Shown here piece after piece: positions 1 through 9,931 of a stretch of DNA of 64,000 bases; position 1 is the stretch's first letter; the number at the start of each line of letters is the position of its first letter. A program made the translations under genes and the position numbers. Source of the stretch: Endotrypanum monterogeii (lineage: Eukaryota > Euglenozoa > Kinetoplastea > Trypanosomatida > Trypanosomatidae); the NCBI GenBank assembly GCA_000333855.2, contig CM007316.1, positions 930,757-994,756 on the forward strand, written 5' to 3'. Below the pieces are notes generated by a model. That model was not told the origin of the DNA. It saw nothing but the letters and a program-made list of their open reading frames with translations, and searched no databases.

Positions 1-246
1 CTCTACGTTCTCGATAATCAGATAGCTGTCACACGCCCGTGAAGGGCCTCTGTCGGGGGGGGAGGGGTTGACCAGTGCGCCTAATGCAAAGAAAGGAGAA
101 ATATACAAGTGGCGTAGCGCCCCACGTGTGAGCCCATCTGCAGAACACCTACAACGTGTCTGCGCGAACGGGTCATCTCATGGGTCATACGAGGAGGAGT
201 ACTTTCCTGTTTGCATAGGCACATTTGTGAAAACACTTTCACTTAC
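1..246. other. 3' flank of the PPR-like gene, no gene seen
   Basis: This is the sequence downstream of the minus-strand stop codon at 247-249. It should hold part of the 3' untranslated region. Short open frames on the plus strand here are antisense shadows that continue into the neighbouring gene. I see no RNA gene. Confidence 0.6.
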
Positions 247-3000
247 TCACGAGCGCACTCCTCTGCGTAGCAAAAAGTGGAAAAGCCTCTGCGCCTGATC
301 GGGCACCCCACCAGCAAAACACCGCTTCACAACGGACTGAAAAGACACTTCAGAACTCGGAACATGGCGCTCCATCATATCCGTGAAAAGTTGCAAAGAC
401 GTTTCCCAGGAAGGTCCAGGCGACGGGGCATTCTCCAAGGCGTACTGCACCGCGTCGTGTAGGCGAGCTGTTGGGAAGAACGTGGCGCGGTAGCGCGGCT
501 CATGGAGGAGCGTGTTCGCATGGCGCAGCGCACGGCACCAATCACCCGCAACGGCTGCTAGGTAGGAAAGGTGAGCCACAGATTCGGTTTCCAGCTCAGC
601 AAGTTCGGTGTCCGCGTCACGAAGCCGCCCATAGACCTCGCTGCTTGTGCATCCGCTTGCACCCTTGGCGACTGCATTGCTTTTCTGCAGCGGCACCGAT
701 GAATAGCGTCGAAGGTGCGCAAGGACTTCCTCCGCTGAGCGAAGGGTATCCGCACTCTGCAGAAGAAAGTTATAGGCGCGCGAGACAGGATCTGTGCTAT
801 AGTGTTTCGATAGTTTCAGGTCTCCCATGATACCGGGGCACCCGTTCACGTTGGCAGCGACGGATGAAAAAATCGAAGTGGGCGCTGCATACCGACGAAT
901 CAGGTCATACGCCGCGTACCGCGATGCCGGCACAGAGCCAAACAAGCGCACGAGCTGCAGAAAGATGTCTGAGCTATAGTGGTGACGTTGATGAGGTAGT
1001 GTAACCCTTTTCGAGGATACAGCTGCAGGAGCCGCGGACGCCTTCGCCGCTGCAGAAATGAGGCCTCTGCGATCGAACACAGAGGACAGGTGGCGCTTTT
1101 CATTGTCATCTGTCATCGACATTTGATGGTCTTTCACTATACGCAGCGCAGCCTCCCACTGCTCCCCCGCAATGCACAATCGAAGCACATCTTCTGTCGC
1201 GGTGGTGTCTGATGCAAGGTTGATGGTGTCTGCAAAGGCACCTTGCAGAAGCTGAACATAACGCAGCCCTTCATCCCAGCGAGAGCGGAAGGCGCGACAT
1301 GTCTGGTGGACAGTTACCACATTCGCTTTTGCTTGACAATACAGCATCTCAGGGGACGATGCGCGCTTGTGCAAGCCGCTGCGCGCCAATGCACCATCAC
1401 TTTGCGATGCAATATCGCGTTCATAAAAAGTCGATAGCAAAAACATATCGGCCTCCAGAGCCTCCTCGCCGCTTGTTATGCGCTGCACACTGCGAACCAC
1501 CTTTTCGCTTGGGACTGCGTCGGAAGCTCCTCGTGTAGCCGCCCGGCCCACTTCCTCATCTAAGGGGCATGCGTCGGCAGCCGCACCGGCCAGCAACTTG
1601 TCCAACAACGTGCATGCATCACGCCACCCTGCTCTACTGAACGCGAGAAGACCCAGCGTGTCGTTCAAAGCTGATAGTGTGCTCCATCGCAGCAGCCCTG
1701 CCGCCTCGACGGCGTGATGAATACACAGCGCATCCGCTATAAGTCGTGTATGGAAAAGGACGCTGGTGGAGTTCGAGCAGATGTCGTCTTTCTCTGGTGC
1801 AGCGCCGGCGACTTCGCCAGAGCTTGGAGAGGTGCCTTTTCTCTGGTTGCGGTGGTGGTGACGGCGACTCGCGAAGTACAGACACCGAATAGCAGCCGCT
1901 ACATCCATCTCTGTCCAGTGAGTGGGATCGATGCGCCAGAGACACTTCAGTGCTTCGGCCCAGTGGTAACCATCGGTGCGGCGGTATAGCTCCAGTTCCA
2001 CTGCCGAAGTGAGTGACGTGGGGTCCACCTGACGCAGAAGCGCGAGGGCGCGTTTCCATCCACAGTTGCTGCCGTCGCATTGATTCGCCTTCAGCTCCTC
2101 CTTTGCGAGCTCCACGACGCGTACATCACTCAACACCCAGCGCACCTCCCCGCTCTGCAGAGTGGACATGACTGGTGGAATACCCAAGGTAGCGGCCAAG
2201 CGCGGCTTCCGGTGGGTGTTGTTGTGACTCTCACTAGGATAGTAGTAGTTGTAGAGAAGAGAGCGTGTCACGGGGCAACAGTGAAGCGATGTCGCCTCTT
2301 CCGCAACCCAAGGGGCCTCAACAGCGAAAAGCATAGCGGCCTTGGTCGCCAACCAGTATTGTCTGCGATCCGCAGCCTTTAGTCTTTCAAAAGGAATGGG
2401 CGTTGGAGTGGTAGGAGCGGATACTATCAGGTCCGCCCCTGACCCCTCAGCTCCGGGCGCCAACCCTCTACTTTGAGTGCTGGTACCTTCATATTGTGAC
2501 CCCATCAACGAGGCTTCATCTCTGCATGAGGAGAGCTCGTCGGGTTCAAGCACATTTGACCTCACGTTAACAGCAGCCTGTCTGGCCGACAATGACCCTG
2601 CTAGCATCTGCGCACGTGCGGGGGGTCCTAGACACTCTTGGTAGCACCCCCACATCGAAGAGCGCAGACCACGAATCAGCTCACTCATCTCATCCCCCGC
2701 GGCTATCCCGTGAAAGTAGTTGGCAAGTCCTTGTGACGAGGAGATGGTCAATGCACCATGGGCAATAGCGGCAGTGGGAGTGCCAGCCGCTCTAGAGGTC
2801 CCCGATGGTATTGATGCAGGTGACTGTGTCTTCTTTTGCGGCATACCCATTGTGTGTGCAGCATCGGACTTGTCGTCCCAAAAGTTGAGCACGTTTTTTC
2901 CACAATCTTTTTCACAGTGAGAAGGGGCGTTAACGTGGGTTTTGTTGATCGAGTAGGCAGCAGAAGACTCACGGTTTTGTGTCCTCCTTGGAGAGCGCAT
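247..3000 (-). CDS. PPR-like helical-repeat protein, probably mitochondrial
   Basis: Predicted 917-aa protein of unknown exact function. The body is built of degenerate paired-helix units with a recurrent W-x-x-A-L pattern (for example GCGWKRALALL-type, HWAEALKCL, GWRDACTLL, QWEAALRIV, DWCRALRHA). The last 70 residues contain a clearer PPR-type unit (SLQLFTDMMERHVPSS, then AQRLFHFLLRRGV). This pattern is typical of the large organellar RNA-binding PPR-like family of kinetoplastids, whose members act in mitochondrial ribosomes, polyadenylation and mRNA stability. Residues 1-200 are low complexity. The start is uncertain: between the ATG at 3000 and the nearest minus-strand pyrimidine tract (3068-3095) there is no AG, and Met51 (codon 2848-2850) is a plausible alternative. 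The coding call is firm. The PPR assignment is moderate and the mitochondrial location is inferred from the family. Confidence 0.72.
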   Translation of the reverse strand: MRSPRRTQNRESSAAYSINKTHVNAPSHCEKDCGKNVLNFWDDKSDAAHTMGMPQKKTQSPASIPSGTSRAAGTPTAAIAHGALTISSSQGLANYFHGIAAGDEMSELIRGLRSSMWGCYQECLGPPARAQMLAGSLSARQAAVNVRSNVLEPDELSSCRDEASLMGSQYEGTSTQSRGLAPGAEGSGADLIVSAPTTPTPIPFERLKAADRRQYWLATKAAMLFAVEAPWVAEEATSLHCCPVTRSLLYNYYYPSESHNNTHRKPRLAATLGIPPVMSTLQSGEVRWVLSDVRVVELAKEELKANQCDGSNCGWKRALALLRQVDPTSLTSAVELELYRRTDGYHWAEALKCLWRIDPTHWTEMDVAAAIRCLYFASRRHHHRNQRKGTSPSSGEVAGAAPEKDDICSNSTSVLFHTRLIADALCIHHAVEAAGLLRWSTLSALNDTLGLLAFSRAGWRDACTLLDKLLAGAAADACPLDEEVGRAATRGASDAVPSEKVVRSVQRITSGEEALEADMFLLSTFYERDIASQSDGALARSGLHKRASSPEMLYCQAKANVVTVHQTCRAFRSRWDEGLRYVQLLQGAFADTINLASDTTATEDVLRLCIAGEQWEAALRIVKDHQMSMTDDNEKRHLSSVFDRRGLISAAAKASAAPAAVSSKRVTLPHQRHHYSSDIFLQLVRLFGSVPASRYAAYDLIRRYAAPTSIFSSVAANVNGCPGIMGDLKLSKHYSTDPVSRAYNFLLQSADTLRSAEEVLAHLRRYSSVPLQKSNAVAKGASGCTSSEVYGRLRDADTELAELETESVAHLSYLAAVAGDWCRALRHANTLLHEPRYRATFFPTARLHDAVQYALENAPSPGPSWETSLQLFTDMMERHVPSSEVSFQSVVKRCFAGGVPDQAQRLFHFLLRRGVRS

Positions 3001-4175
3001 ATTATATGTACAAAAAGCAGAGTGAATTTAATATAGGAATATGTTATATATATATATATATATATATGAGACGGAAAAAAGAACGAAAGGAAATGCAGTA
3101 ATGATCAACTCTCCCTGTGCTTTCCTCGTCAACTGGATCTCAGCTTGGGTGCGTCTGAACGAATCTGCTTGAAATGTTGGTGTCATGTGCGTAAATGAAA
3201 AAAAAAAGACATGCGTGTGCTCGAAGATGCGGTGTTGTGCCTGAATATGTAAGGGTGAAGATATTCGCTAAAAAGGAAAAAGGGTGTTGGGATATATGTG
3301 TATATAAACGAAAGGTGAGGGCACTCGGCTTGGCTCAGCAGTTCGGACTTGAAAAGAACAAGAAACAATTAAGTGAAAAAAAAAGAGAATCATATGTTCG
3401 ATACTGTTGCCTTTGCTATTATGTCTCCCTCCCCTCTTCTGAGTTGAGTCGGCTTGGATAAGTGTTAGTGCATCAGCAGCGGGGGAGAGGTGCTGCGAGA
3501 GAGAGGCACTGTAGCATCAGGAGAAAAAAAAACGTGGGAGAGAGATGTAGGTTGGTAGGAGAAGTGGAAGCATCTCCGTGATACAAACGAAGAGACATTT
3601 TTCACGCCTGCTTTCTTTAGGAAGTTGCACATGCTGACAAAAACGCATAAATACACGCCTTCCCTCCACACACACACACATACCGCTTGCAGGAACAGTC
3701 TGGGAGTGGGGAGTTTGTGTGTGATTCTATATGTCTGCAGGGAAGACCACTAATGTGCACGACTGGAAGAGTGCGACAGCGTCAGGTCTCAGTTGATGAG
3801 AAGACAATAAAAAATAAGAGTCTCACCAAAACAGAGTACACACATAAGCGTCAACTGCAAACTGAGAGTGGAATGAGACAACTGCTAGCACACAAACACA
3901 CCGAGGCGATAAAAAAAAAAAAGAGGGCGGCGCTACGACCACTACTCAGGCAATCAGGTGGAGAAGAAAAGAGGGAGACGCATCAGTGAAAAAAAAAAAA
4001 AACGGGAGCCACACATATAAGAAGGGAAGCTATACACAGCTTTTCCCCTTCTCCCAGCCGATAAGGCGGGGGGGGGGGGTCAAAAGCATGCGCCTGTACG
4101 CAGCAGCAGAAACAAGAGGACGTGATTAATCTCTCAGTGGAAAAAAAAATAAAGAAAAACCACAGGAATCCCACC
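3001..4175. other. Intergenic spacer between PPR-like gene and aquaporin-like gene 1
   Basis: No supported gene. It holds a TA run at 3045-3067, several A runs on the plus strand (pyrimidine tracts on the transcribed minus strand, e.g. 3068-3095, 3198-3208, 3995-4003) and a G10 run near 4070. These fit 3' UTR, intergenic and trans-splice signals. Open frames here are rich in homopolymer-derived Lys or Phe and are not credible. Confidence 0.6.
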
Positions 4176-5003
4176 TCAGAAATCGCTGTATAGATTTCGA
4201 GCTACCCGCTGCTGCTGCGCCTCGTCATCCTTTGGTGCCGGGTGGGTCATCTTGAACAGCAGCGCTGCTGCAACCGCACCACAAGCCGGTGCTGCCCAGT
4301 ATAACCACAAATACATGAGCTGCGTGACGTACCCAGCCGCAATGAACCTGGTCACTTGAAGACCTGTCGCAACGGCTGGATTAAAGGCCCCACCCGACAC
4401 ACCGCCGACGGCGTACTGAGAGGCCAGAAGACACATGCCGATTGCCAAACCGCAAAAGTCGTTGTTGCCCTGTTGTGAGTAAGCGGAATGCAGCACCACG
4501 GTCACAAGAAACATTGTGAACATGGATTCTCCGATGAAGGCACTGAAAATATATTCGGCTGTATTCTGCATGACCTGTGGGGCAGGTAGGTGCTGCGTTT
4601 TGCCGTTCACCAATATGCCAAACCCAGCACCCAGTAGAGCGCCAATCACCTGTGCAACCCAGTACGATATTGCCTCCTCTACCCGCATGCCACGTATCAT
4701 GAGAACGGCAAAGGTAACAGCAGGATTGAAGTGCCCACCCGATATGTAGCCAAACATAAAGACAAGAACACTAAGCATAAAGCCCTCGGCTATCGGAGCG
4801 AGATTGCGCGTGTGAGTCTTGCCATTCACCGCAAGCTTCCCACAGTTCATCTCCGCGAGAGAGATGGTCACCAAAAAAATAAATGTGCCAACACCCTCAC
4901 ACAGAAAATTCGCCTGGTAGCGGCTCAAGTGGATCAGTGGGATCCTGCGGGCGAGAAATGGCCTTTCATCGACATTCAAATTGTTATCCTCTAGAGCATT
5001 CAT
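4176..5003 (-). CDS. Aquaporin-family (MIP) channel, short paralogue
   Basis: Predicted 275-aa polytopic membrane protein of the major intrinsic protein family, which conducts water, glycerol or other small neutral solutes. Both half-helix signatures are present: NPA at residues 93-95 (in SGGHFNPAVTF) and NPA at 208-210 (in SGGAFNPAVATG). Hydrophobic segments between about residues 31 and 252 fit the usual six-helix fold, and the length is normal for the family. The residue after the second NPA is Val211, whereas most aquaporins have the Arg of the aromatic/arginine selectivity filter there. The C-terminal 25 residues are polar. It lies next to a longer paralogue at 7115-8845 with closely matching second-NPA and last-helix segments, so the pair arose by tandem duplication. 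Family is certain, substrate is unknown. Confidence 0.93.
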   Translation of the reverse strand: MNALEDNNLNVDERPFLARRIPLIHLSRYQANFLCEGVGTFIFLVTISLAEMNCGKLAVNGKTHTRNLAPIAEGFMLSVLVFMFGYISGGHFNPAVTFAVLMIRGMRVEEAISYWVAQVIGALLGAGFGILVNGKTQHLPAPQVMQNTAEYIFSAFIGESMFTMFLVTVVLHSAYSQQGNNDFCGLAIGMCLLASQYAVGGVSGGAFNPAVATGLQVTRFIAAGYVTQLMYLWLYWAAPACGAVAAALLFKMTHPAPKDDEAQQQRVARNLYSDF

Positions 5004-5039
5004 CCTCAGGCAGATGCCCTTACGGGAAGTGAATGCAGG

Positions 5040-5041
<2 letters not shown>

Positions 5042-5079
<38 letters not shown>
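5042..5079 (+). repeat. (GT)n microsatellite left of the first gap
   Basis: About 19 uninterrupted GT units. A tract of almost the same length and phase occurs at 5354-5390 on the other side of the N run, and both are followed by related sequence ending in an ACAGAGTAC string. This suggests that the two tracts are one locus assembled twice. Confidence 0.85.
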
Positions 5080-5081
<2 letters not shown>

Positions 5082-5185
5082 TACGTCCTACGACTAGAAA
5101 CTAAAACAGAGTACGTACGTACGGTACCGGACCGAAGGGCGGTAGTACGGTACGGTACAGCAGTAATTAATTAATTAGTTAGGGT

Positions 5186-5263
5186 NNNNNNNNNNNNNNN
5201 NNNNNNNNNNNNNNNNNNNNNNNNNNNNNNNNNNNNNNNNNNNNNNNNNNNNNNNNNNNNNNN
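5186..5263. other. Assembly gap (78 N)
   Basis: A run of N. The flanking 5080-5185 and 5264-5353 are unusually repetitive (TACG, TAATTAAT and CTACTA words) and look like error-rich contig ends rather than native sequence. Confidence 0.95.
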
Positions 5264-5351
5264 CTAACTAGTTTATTACTTCCTTACGTAGACGATACTA
5301 CTACTCCTACGGCGAGAGTGTCCGTACCGGTAACGGTAGAGTAGCGACGCG

Positions 5352-5392
<41 letters not shown>

Positions 5393-6843
5393 GGTCCTCG
5401 AACCTGACTAAAAACAGAGTACAATTTTTTTTTATTGATCAGAAACTATAAATCGTGGAAGGATAGCAAAATTATGGAGCCTCACTTCTCGCGCATTCAA
5501 TGGTGAGACACAAAGGAGTGGCGCAGCGGCTGTCGGACGCACAAAGCCCAATCACAGAAGCGAGATCATACAGCCAACCACCACCACCACAACAGGACAT
5601 CGCAAAGGCCACAGAAAGGGGAAAAAGAAAATCATCGTGTGATAACCTGTCGATAGGAGCGCTGTAGAAATATATGGCTGCGTCATGAAAAGGGGGATTT
5701 GGTGCTCCTGTCTCATCCCACAAAGGGACACCGTGAATGGCAGGTTGAAGAGCGGAGGCGAGGTACCCGTGCGCACACCCGTAAAGGCCACAAAACGATA
5801 TGAAAAGGCGAAAAATAAAGATGCCGTTGTGACTTCGCCCCACTTGATGCTGGAAACAAGTCCATACTAGGCGCGCGCGTGTGTGTGTGTGTGTGTGTGT
5901 GTGCGTTGGTGTGTTCGTGCCCACAGACAAAAAAAGAAGAATTCACGAGCTCATAGACCACTTACAGTCCCCCCCAAAAAAAAGAAAAAGAAGCGATAGA
6001 TCATTCCCCTCTCCACCCCCCCACACACACACACTGACAACCCCTCCTTAGCATCTTTTCAGCTGACAAAATCCTCAAAGCACGGGCAGGTGGGATGATA
6101 TAGGAGTTTGGGGGCGAGGGAGAGGACGACAGCTACTGGCACATACCACGTGTCATTGACTGGCGCTTGCCGTCTCGCTCGTTTTTTTTTTTCCCGACCC
6201 CCTCCCGTCCCTTTACACCCACACAAATTTCTTTAAGCAAATACAAACAAGCGCGTCGGTAAGCGCGGCATGGACATGTAAAATTGTGTGCAGACATTGT
6301 GATACTGCTGAGCCGTTGTACACAAGAGCACACGGTAGAGAGGAATATGTCTCAGGCGCTTCTCCTTGCTCTTGGAGACTGCGTCTTCCTTGAAATACGC
6401 TAGATTTGAGTGCGCGTAAGTCGGCCGATCAACTTTCTTTTATGCTGTGACGTTCGTACTCGGAGAATAATGCCGCCTTGCTCACCATCGACATCGCAAC
6501 ACCACGCGCCAGAGTGAAGTACCCTCGCGTATCACGCATCGTGAGCGCCTACCAGCCTGCAATAGCAACACTAGTAAAATCCAATGCGCGAGGACCGAAA
6601 AACAAACAACAACAAAAAAAAAAAGATGCTTATCGTCTGAGATAGCGAAAAAGTCAATAAAAAGTGGAGTGTCTACAGCCGCATCACTAGATCAGAAGCG
6701 CCATCAGCCGTATGTAGGTGATGTGGAGGGGGGGGGTGGAAGCGGGGGGGGGGGGACCTATACCGAACTGGAGAAGAGCACTCCAACGCACACACGAACA
6801 CACAGAATAACACAATAAGTGTCTCAGAGGAGGTGCATAGTGG

Positions 6844-6882
<39 letters not shown>

Positions 6883-7114
6883 ATACAAGCGAGTGAGGAA
6901 CGGTTTGCTGAAAAGAGGAAGGGCGGAGCTGTGGGTTTTTCTTCCCTCATTGAGCGTATCCCTATATGTACCATTAGCTCAGGAAAACGCCCAACGTGGG
7001 CGGCGGAGGCGCATGCGTCCACCATTGTGCAACTAATGCCCTATTGACGTTTTGGTCGACACTACACAGCGGGGCGCCGTGATCGTGTCAGCTTGCAAGT
7101 CAATGAAGTGTTAG

Positions 7115-8845
7115 TCATTTTTCTGCAGGCGCGATGACTCGCACTGCACGGTGCGGCTCCGAAGGTTTCCTGCGCTGCCAGCTATCGAACTCTCTGCTCT
7201 CGTCTTCGGTAGGCACCACCACATCCAGAGTGTCACGTTCCTCGCGCGTACTTCGCAGCTCCCTCATCTGGCTTGCGCGCCTTGGATCAGAGAAGCTTGA
7301 CGAAGGTGAGCGTGTCTCCCTCGAAGAAGACGCTGAGGGCTCGGATGACATAGCGTCACTGTTGTCAGCCGCATTATTGCTTGCTACGTTAGTCGAGGTC
7401 GCGGCACTGTTGGCCTTCACCTGCGCCCCCATGCGCTGCCGGTGCAGCAGGCTTATATCCTGAAATACTTTCTTGTCCTCTAGCACCTGCGTGTCTGTTG
7501 GCTGCGTCATCTGAGAGAAGAGCACCGCTGCCAGGACGGCACCAGCGACAGGGGCCAGCCAGTAGATCCAAACGGTCTTGAGATCCTCGCAGTTGCCGGC
7601 AAGACACACAGACACTTGCAGACCCGTTGCGGCAGCAGGGTTGAAGGCGCCACCAGAGATATGGCCCACACTTGCTGAGCCAGCGGCCATCGTCATGCCT
7701 GCGGCAAATCCGTAAAAGAAACTGCCAGATTGGCGGGAGTAGGTAACGTTGAGAACGACCACGCAGATAGCAAAGGTGAAGATGAGCTCTGAGAAAATAC
7801 CCGAGGAGACATAACTGGTCGACACCGACGGCACATATACGCTTGCGCTGCCCTGTATGACCATTGCCACGATACCTGCAGCAAGACTGGCGGCGAGCTG
7901 GCAAAGAATGTAGGCACAGCATTGGGCCAGGCTCATCTGGCGTACGAGAAAAACGGCAATGGACACAGCAGGGTTCAGGTGAGCGTTTGATATGTAGCCA
8001 AAGGTGAAAATCATGCTCGTCAGCATGAAACCAATTCCAAGCGGTGTCATGTTGGTGTCGTTGGAGACACTGAAGATGCTGCCGTTACGCACACTCACCA
8101 GCGCCATCGTGAGCACCCACGCGAAGGTTCCTAAAATCTCAGAGAGGTAAGCGCCAAGCTCTGGGTGCAGCCGGACCCAGGGCGGCACAGCGAGGAAGTC
8201 ATAGCGGCTCTGCAGCTTCCTGAGGGCGGCCATTTTCTGGCCGTAGAGACGACCGAGTTCAAAGGGATCCAACCGCTCCTCCACCACTTTTCCGCTCCGA
8301 GTCACGAGGATAGGAATGGTGTACTTGAGAACGGGCACTGCGGTTGGATCGATGTCAAGAGAACTGTGGTGTGGGTGATCGCGGGTGTTCGTGGTGGGTG
8401 TCGCTGCAGCACGCGAGAGCGGCGTCTTCACCTCATCCGTGGTATCACCCGTGCCACCACCGCGCCACTCTGCCATCGACAGTGATGGTGTCAGAGCAGA
8501 ACTACCTCCCACAGGGATCCTCGATGCTGCCCAGCGCGCCGCAGAGGCTGATGCAGACGTGGATGGAATGAGGGGAGATCGGTAGCTCCCATTCACATCC
8601 CGGGTGTCGACCTGAGCCACATGCATCACGCCCGACCTACCTCCTGCTTCGGTCCCAAACGTATTGGCCGTGGATGCTGAGGCCTCTGCCAGTGCTGGAG
8701 GTGACGGGTACCTGGTCGACTCCACTGGAAGAGGAGGACTCACTGCAGTCGAGACGCCAGAAGGCCACCCACTGGTGCCGTCAAGTACAGTAGTCACGCC
8801 GTTGCCATTCAACATAGTATTGCTCATCATCTCTTGTGTATGCAT
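7115..8845 (-). CDS. Aquaporin-family (MIP) channel, long paralogue with cytosolic extensions
   Basis: Predicted 576-aa protein when started at the first ATG; the open frame extends seven codons further to a TTG. The channel core spans about residues 225-445 and carries both signatures, NPA at 291-293 (in NAHLNPAVSI) and NPA at 402-404 (in SGGAFNPAAATG). As in its neighbour, the ar/R arginine after the second NPA is replaced, here by alanine. The core is preceded by about 220 residues of Ser/Thr/Pro-rich sequence and followed by about 125 mostly polar residues with Ser and acidic/basic clusters. Typical aquaporins are 250-300 aa, so the extensions double the size; they are probably cytosolic and regulatory or trafficking tails. 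Adjacent to the short paralogue. Substrate is unknown. Confidence 0.92.
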   Translation of the reverse strand: MHTQEMMSNTMLNGNGVTTVLDGTSGWPSGVSTAVSPPLPVESTRYPSPPALAEASASTANTFGTEAGGRSGVMHVAQVDTRDVNGSYRSPLIPSTSASASAARWAASRIPVGGSSALTPSLSMAEWRGGGTGDTTDEVKTPLSRAAATPTTNTRDHPHHSSLDIDPTAVPVLKYTIPILVTRSGKVVEERLDPFELGRLYGQKMAALRKLQSRYDFLAVPPWVRLHPELGAYLSEILGTFAWVLTMALVSVRNGSIFSVSNDTNMTPLGIGFMLTSMIFTFGYISNAHLNPAVSIAVFLVRQMSLAQCCAYILCQLAASLAAGIVAMVIQGSASVYVPSVSTSYVSSGIFSELIFTFAICVVVLNVTYSRQSGSFFYGFAAGMTMAAGSASVGHISGGAFNPAAATGLQVSVCLAGNCEDLKTVWIYWLAPVAGAVLAAVLFSQMTQPTDTQVLEDKKVFQDISLLHRQRMGAQVKANSAATSTNVASNNAADNSDAMSSEPSASSSRETRSPSSSFSDPRRASQMRELRSTREERDTLDVVVPTEDESREFDSWQRRKPSEPHRAVRVIAPAEK

Positions 8846-8865
8846 GCCGTATGCCTTTTGGCGCA

Positions 8866-8900
<35 letters not shown>

Positions 8901-9931
8901 AGGTGTGAGGGTGATGTACCTATTCAACAAGAACCACCACACACACACACACACCGCGAAAAAAAAAAATAGGAAATTAATAGTAGAAAAAAGGCGTGCG
9001 TGACGGGGTGAATAAGCAGCGCCTACGGGATTGGACGTGTCTGTTCTCTCCTTGAGAATCTCCACCATAGAGTCTGTTGAGGAAGGGAGGGGGGGGGCAA
9101 GAGGTGTTTAGCAGCAAGACAAGGTGCATCACCAGCACCCGCTGAACTTACTGATTAACCTACGCGCACAACATGCGCATACACTGACACCAATGCACGT
9201 AGGGCAAAGAGCTGGAAGGCGGATAAGAACATCCACCGTCAGCGAATCAACTGCACCTTGTAGACTAGAATACTCTTTTCTCGTAACACGTCCTTGGATA
9301 AGCAGTTGATGTTGGGAAGCACATACGGGTGGCACACACGCGTCAATGCGGTGCTTGTTGGAAAAGCGTTGTGTTTTTCCGTTTCATTCTTTGGAGAATG
9401 CAGTGCTTATTGGAGTCTGTTACACAGAGCCCTAACCCCCCGCCCGCCCTCCTCCCGGACCGCACTGCATCAGTGTTGCCGTGGACAGACACTACGTTTG
9501 AAATATATATATTGTTGCACAGATATCTGTTTATTTCAGCTCGGGGCTACACCAATACTTCACAAGAGAAACGAAAACGGCACAAATGACGAGGGATACA
9601 CGTGGTGGCGAGCACGAGGGGAGGGAAGAAGAGGAGGAGGAGGAGGAGGGGGGAGCTAGGAGAAAAAGGGGCACGTCAACGAGCTACTACCACAGGGAGA
9701 TGATCACGGAGGGGGTGACCGAGAGAGAAAACAACACAATGCAAATAAAAAATCAAGAAAAATACGTATTGGATGCATCTGCATTCCCCCACCCCGTTTT
9801 TATCTGTTTGTGCGTGCGTGCATGTGTGTGTGTATGGACATTTGCATCTTGTATGGGGAAAGGGGAGGGGGGGGCTTCTTTCTTCAGGGGTTTCTCTCTC
9901 CCTCGTCCTCCACCTTTCTTTTTTCACTTCT
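8846..9931. other. Intergenic spacer
   Basis: No supported gene. A TA/GT compound repeat lies at 8867-8900 directly upstream of the long aquaporin gene, followed by a CA run and an A10 run near 8960 that reads as a T-rich pyrimidine tract on the minus strand. A GA-rich tract occurs at about 9615-9665. Confidence 0.6.

Larger units (their letters stand above)
5004..7114. other. Intergenic spacer between the two aquaporin-like genes, with assembly gap
   Basis: No credible gene. It contains GT runs at 5042-5079, 5354-5390 and 5879-5903, a TA run at 6846-6879, G runs near 6727 and 6745, and an N gap at 5186-5263. The 152-aa minus-strand frame at 5472-5930 reads through the GT tract as a Thr-His repeat and looks accidental. 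Confidence 0.6.

Noticed and set aside
5472..5930. 152-aa minus-strand open frame between the aquaporins
   Set aside because: It crosses the GT repeat as a Thr-His run and is close to an assembly gap; composition is not coding-like.
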